64,000 bases of DNA. Source: Rhizobium sp. CSW-27 (GTDB lineage: Bacteria > Pseudomonadota > Alphaproteobacteria > Rhizobiales > Rhizobiaceae). The first letter of the stretch is position 1. Each line of letters begins with the position of its first letter. The stretch lies in NCBI RefSeq assembly GCF_018760785.1, contig NZ_JAHHZO010000005.1, forward strand, positions 124,001-188,000, in the 5' to 3' direction. Below the pieces are notes generated by a model. That model was not told the DNA's origin, ran no database searches, and was given only the letters and a program-made list of their open reading frames with translations. Both the position numbers and the translations under genes were made by a program. Positions 63,651 through 64,000 of the stretch are shown in pieces.

Positions 63651-64000
63651 GCGAAGGCCGCCGCCGGGCTGGTCGCGCCGGCGCTGTCGGCGGCAATCTC
63701 GCCGGAGCGGACGCGGATCTGGCGGGTGCAGCGGGCGGCGAGCGCGGTGTCATGCGTCACCAGCATCAGCGTCATGCCGCGCTCCTTCTGCTTGGCAAAC
63801 AGCAGATCGGCGATCTGGCGCCCGGTCTCGGTGTCGAGGTTGCCGGTCGGCTCGTCGGCAATCAGCACGGCTGGCGAGGGGGCAAGGGCGCGGGCAATCG
63901 CCACGCGCTGCTGCTCGCCGCCGGAAAGCTGGCCCGGATAATGGTTCAGCCGTTCGCCGAGGCCGACCGCGGTCAGCTCCCGCCGGGCAATCTCGAAGGC
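63647..64000 (-). CDS. ABC transporter ATPase, YbbA-like (partial, runs off the window)
   Basis: The 3' part (117 codons) of a LolD/MacB-class ABC ATPase. The signature [16 protein letters not shown], Walker [13 protein letters not shown] and switch His [11 protein letters not shown] are seen; Walker A lies beyond 64000. It partners the YbbP-like permease, whose start it overlaps by four bases. Confidence 0.9.
   Translation of the reverse strand, partial: AFEIARRELTAVGLGERLNHYPGQLSGGEQQRVAIARALAPSPAVLIADEPTGNLDTETGRQIADLLFAKQKERGMTLMLVTHDTALAARCTRQIRVRSGEIAADSAGATSPAAAFA

Overview
The window is a GC-rich, densely packed chromosomal segment of an alphaproteobacterium. Gene content and order point to the Rhizobiaceae (Rhizobium/Agrobacterium-like): ffh - chorismate mutase - rpsP - rimM - trmD - rplS - leuC, acnA divergent from ccmABCDG, the dapF - mtaB - ftsY - ispZ run, a SAM-II riboswitch before metA, glnK-amtB, ExoD and many rhizobial DUF families. 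No rRNA, prophage, insertion sequence or CRISPR array was seen. One tRNA gene (tRNA-Gly, anticodon GCC) is present. The assignment to a family rests on content and synteny only.

Layout. 1-4.5 kb: ABC-F ATPase, thiamine pyrophosphokinase, a 45-aa basic protein, MoxR AAA+ ATPase and NUDIX hydrolase. 4.5-9.9 kb: promoter, SAM-II riboswitch, terminator and metA, then a VWA protein (probable MoxR partner), aldose epimerase, aminotransferase and ExoD. 10-12.7 kb: DUF2076, Bax-inhibitor-1 family, anti-sigma and ECF sigma factor. 12.8-15.2 kb: two divergent citrate-synthase homologues, one fused to a MerR-like DNA-binding domain. 15.3-20.4 kb: tRNA-Gly, a prolyl-tRNA editing protein, a CnoX-like thioredoxin, Lon-substrate-domain protein, Trm112-like protein, UbiH-type hydroxylase and thioesterase II. 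20.4-22.5 kb: glnK-amtB with a sigma-54-like promoter and a large upstream palindrome. 22.6-30.5 kb: HrgC-like protein, FtsK, LolA, exonuclease III, agmatinase, metallo-beta-lactamase-fold protein and a VapBC toxin-antitoxin pair. 30.5-36.1 kb: ffh with a structured leader, then the ribosome/tRNA maturation cluster and a TSUP permease. 36.1-41.7 kb: accessory block between rplS and leuC (class D beta-lactamase, SnoaL-like protein, MFS transporter, amino-acid ABC importer without its ATPase, polyphosphate kinase 2). 42-51.7 kb: leuC, GNAT, DUF2794, DUF1223, acnA and the ccm operon. 51.7-64 kb: diguanylate cyclase, DUF2585-ispZ-ftsY-mtaB-dapF, a cyclic-nucleotide-binding protein with an OmpR regulator, L,D-transpeptidase, second Bax-inhibitor-1 paralogue and a YbbA-YbbP-like ABC system running off the right edge.

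How it works together. Much of the window is housekeeping: protein targeting (both SRP GTPases Ffh and FtsY), translation, cell division (FtsK, IspZ), nitrogen sensing, iron-sulfur and heme enzymes, and the envelope. The signals I rate most interesting are two inverted copies of a GC-rich palindromic repeat inside ftsY, translated in frame; the HTH-citrate-synthase fusion facing a second homologue across a short dyad-bearing promoter region; the riboswitch control region of metA; the palindrome upstream of glnK; an Irr (ICE) box-like site between acnA and ccmA; and the attenuator-like leader of ffh. No unmistakably new multi-gene system was found; the HTH-citrate-synthase pair is the best candidate for undescribed biology.
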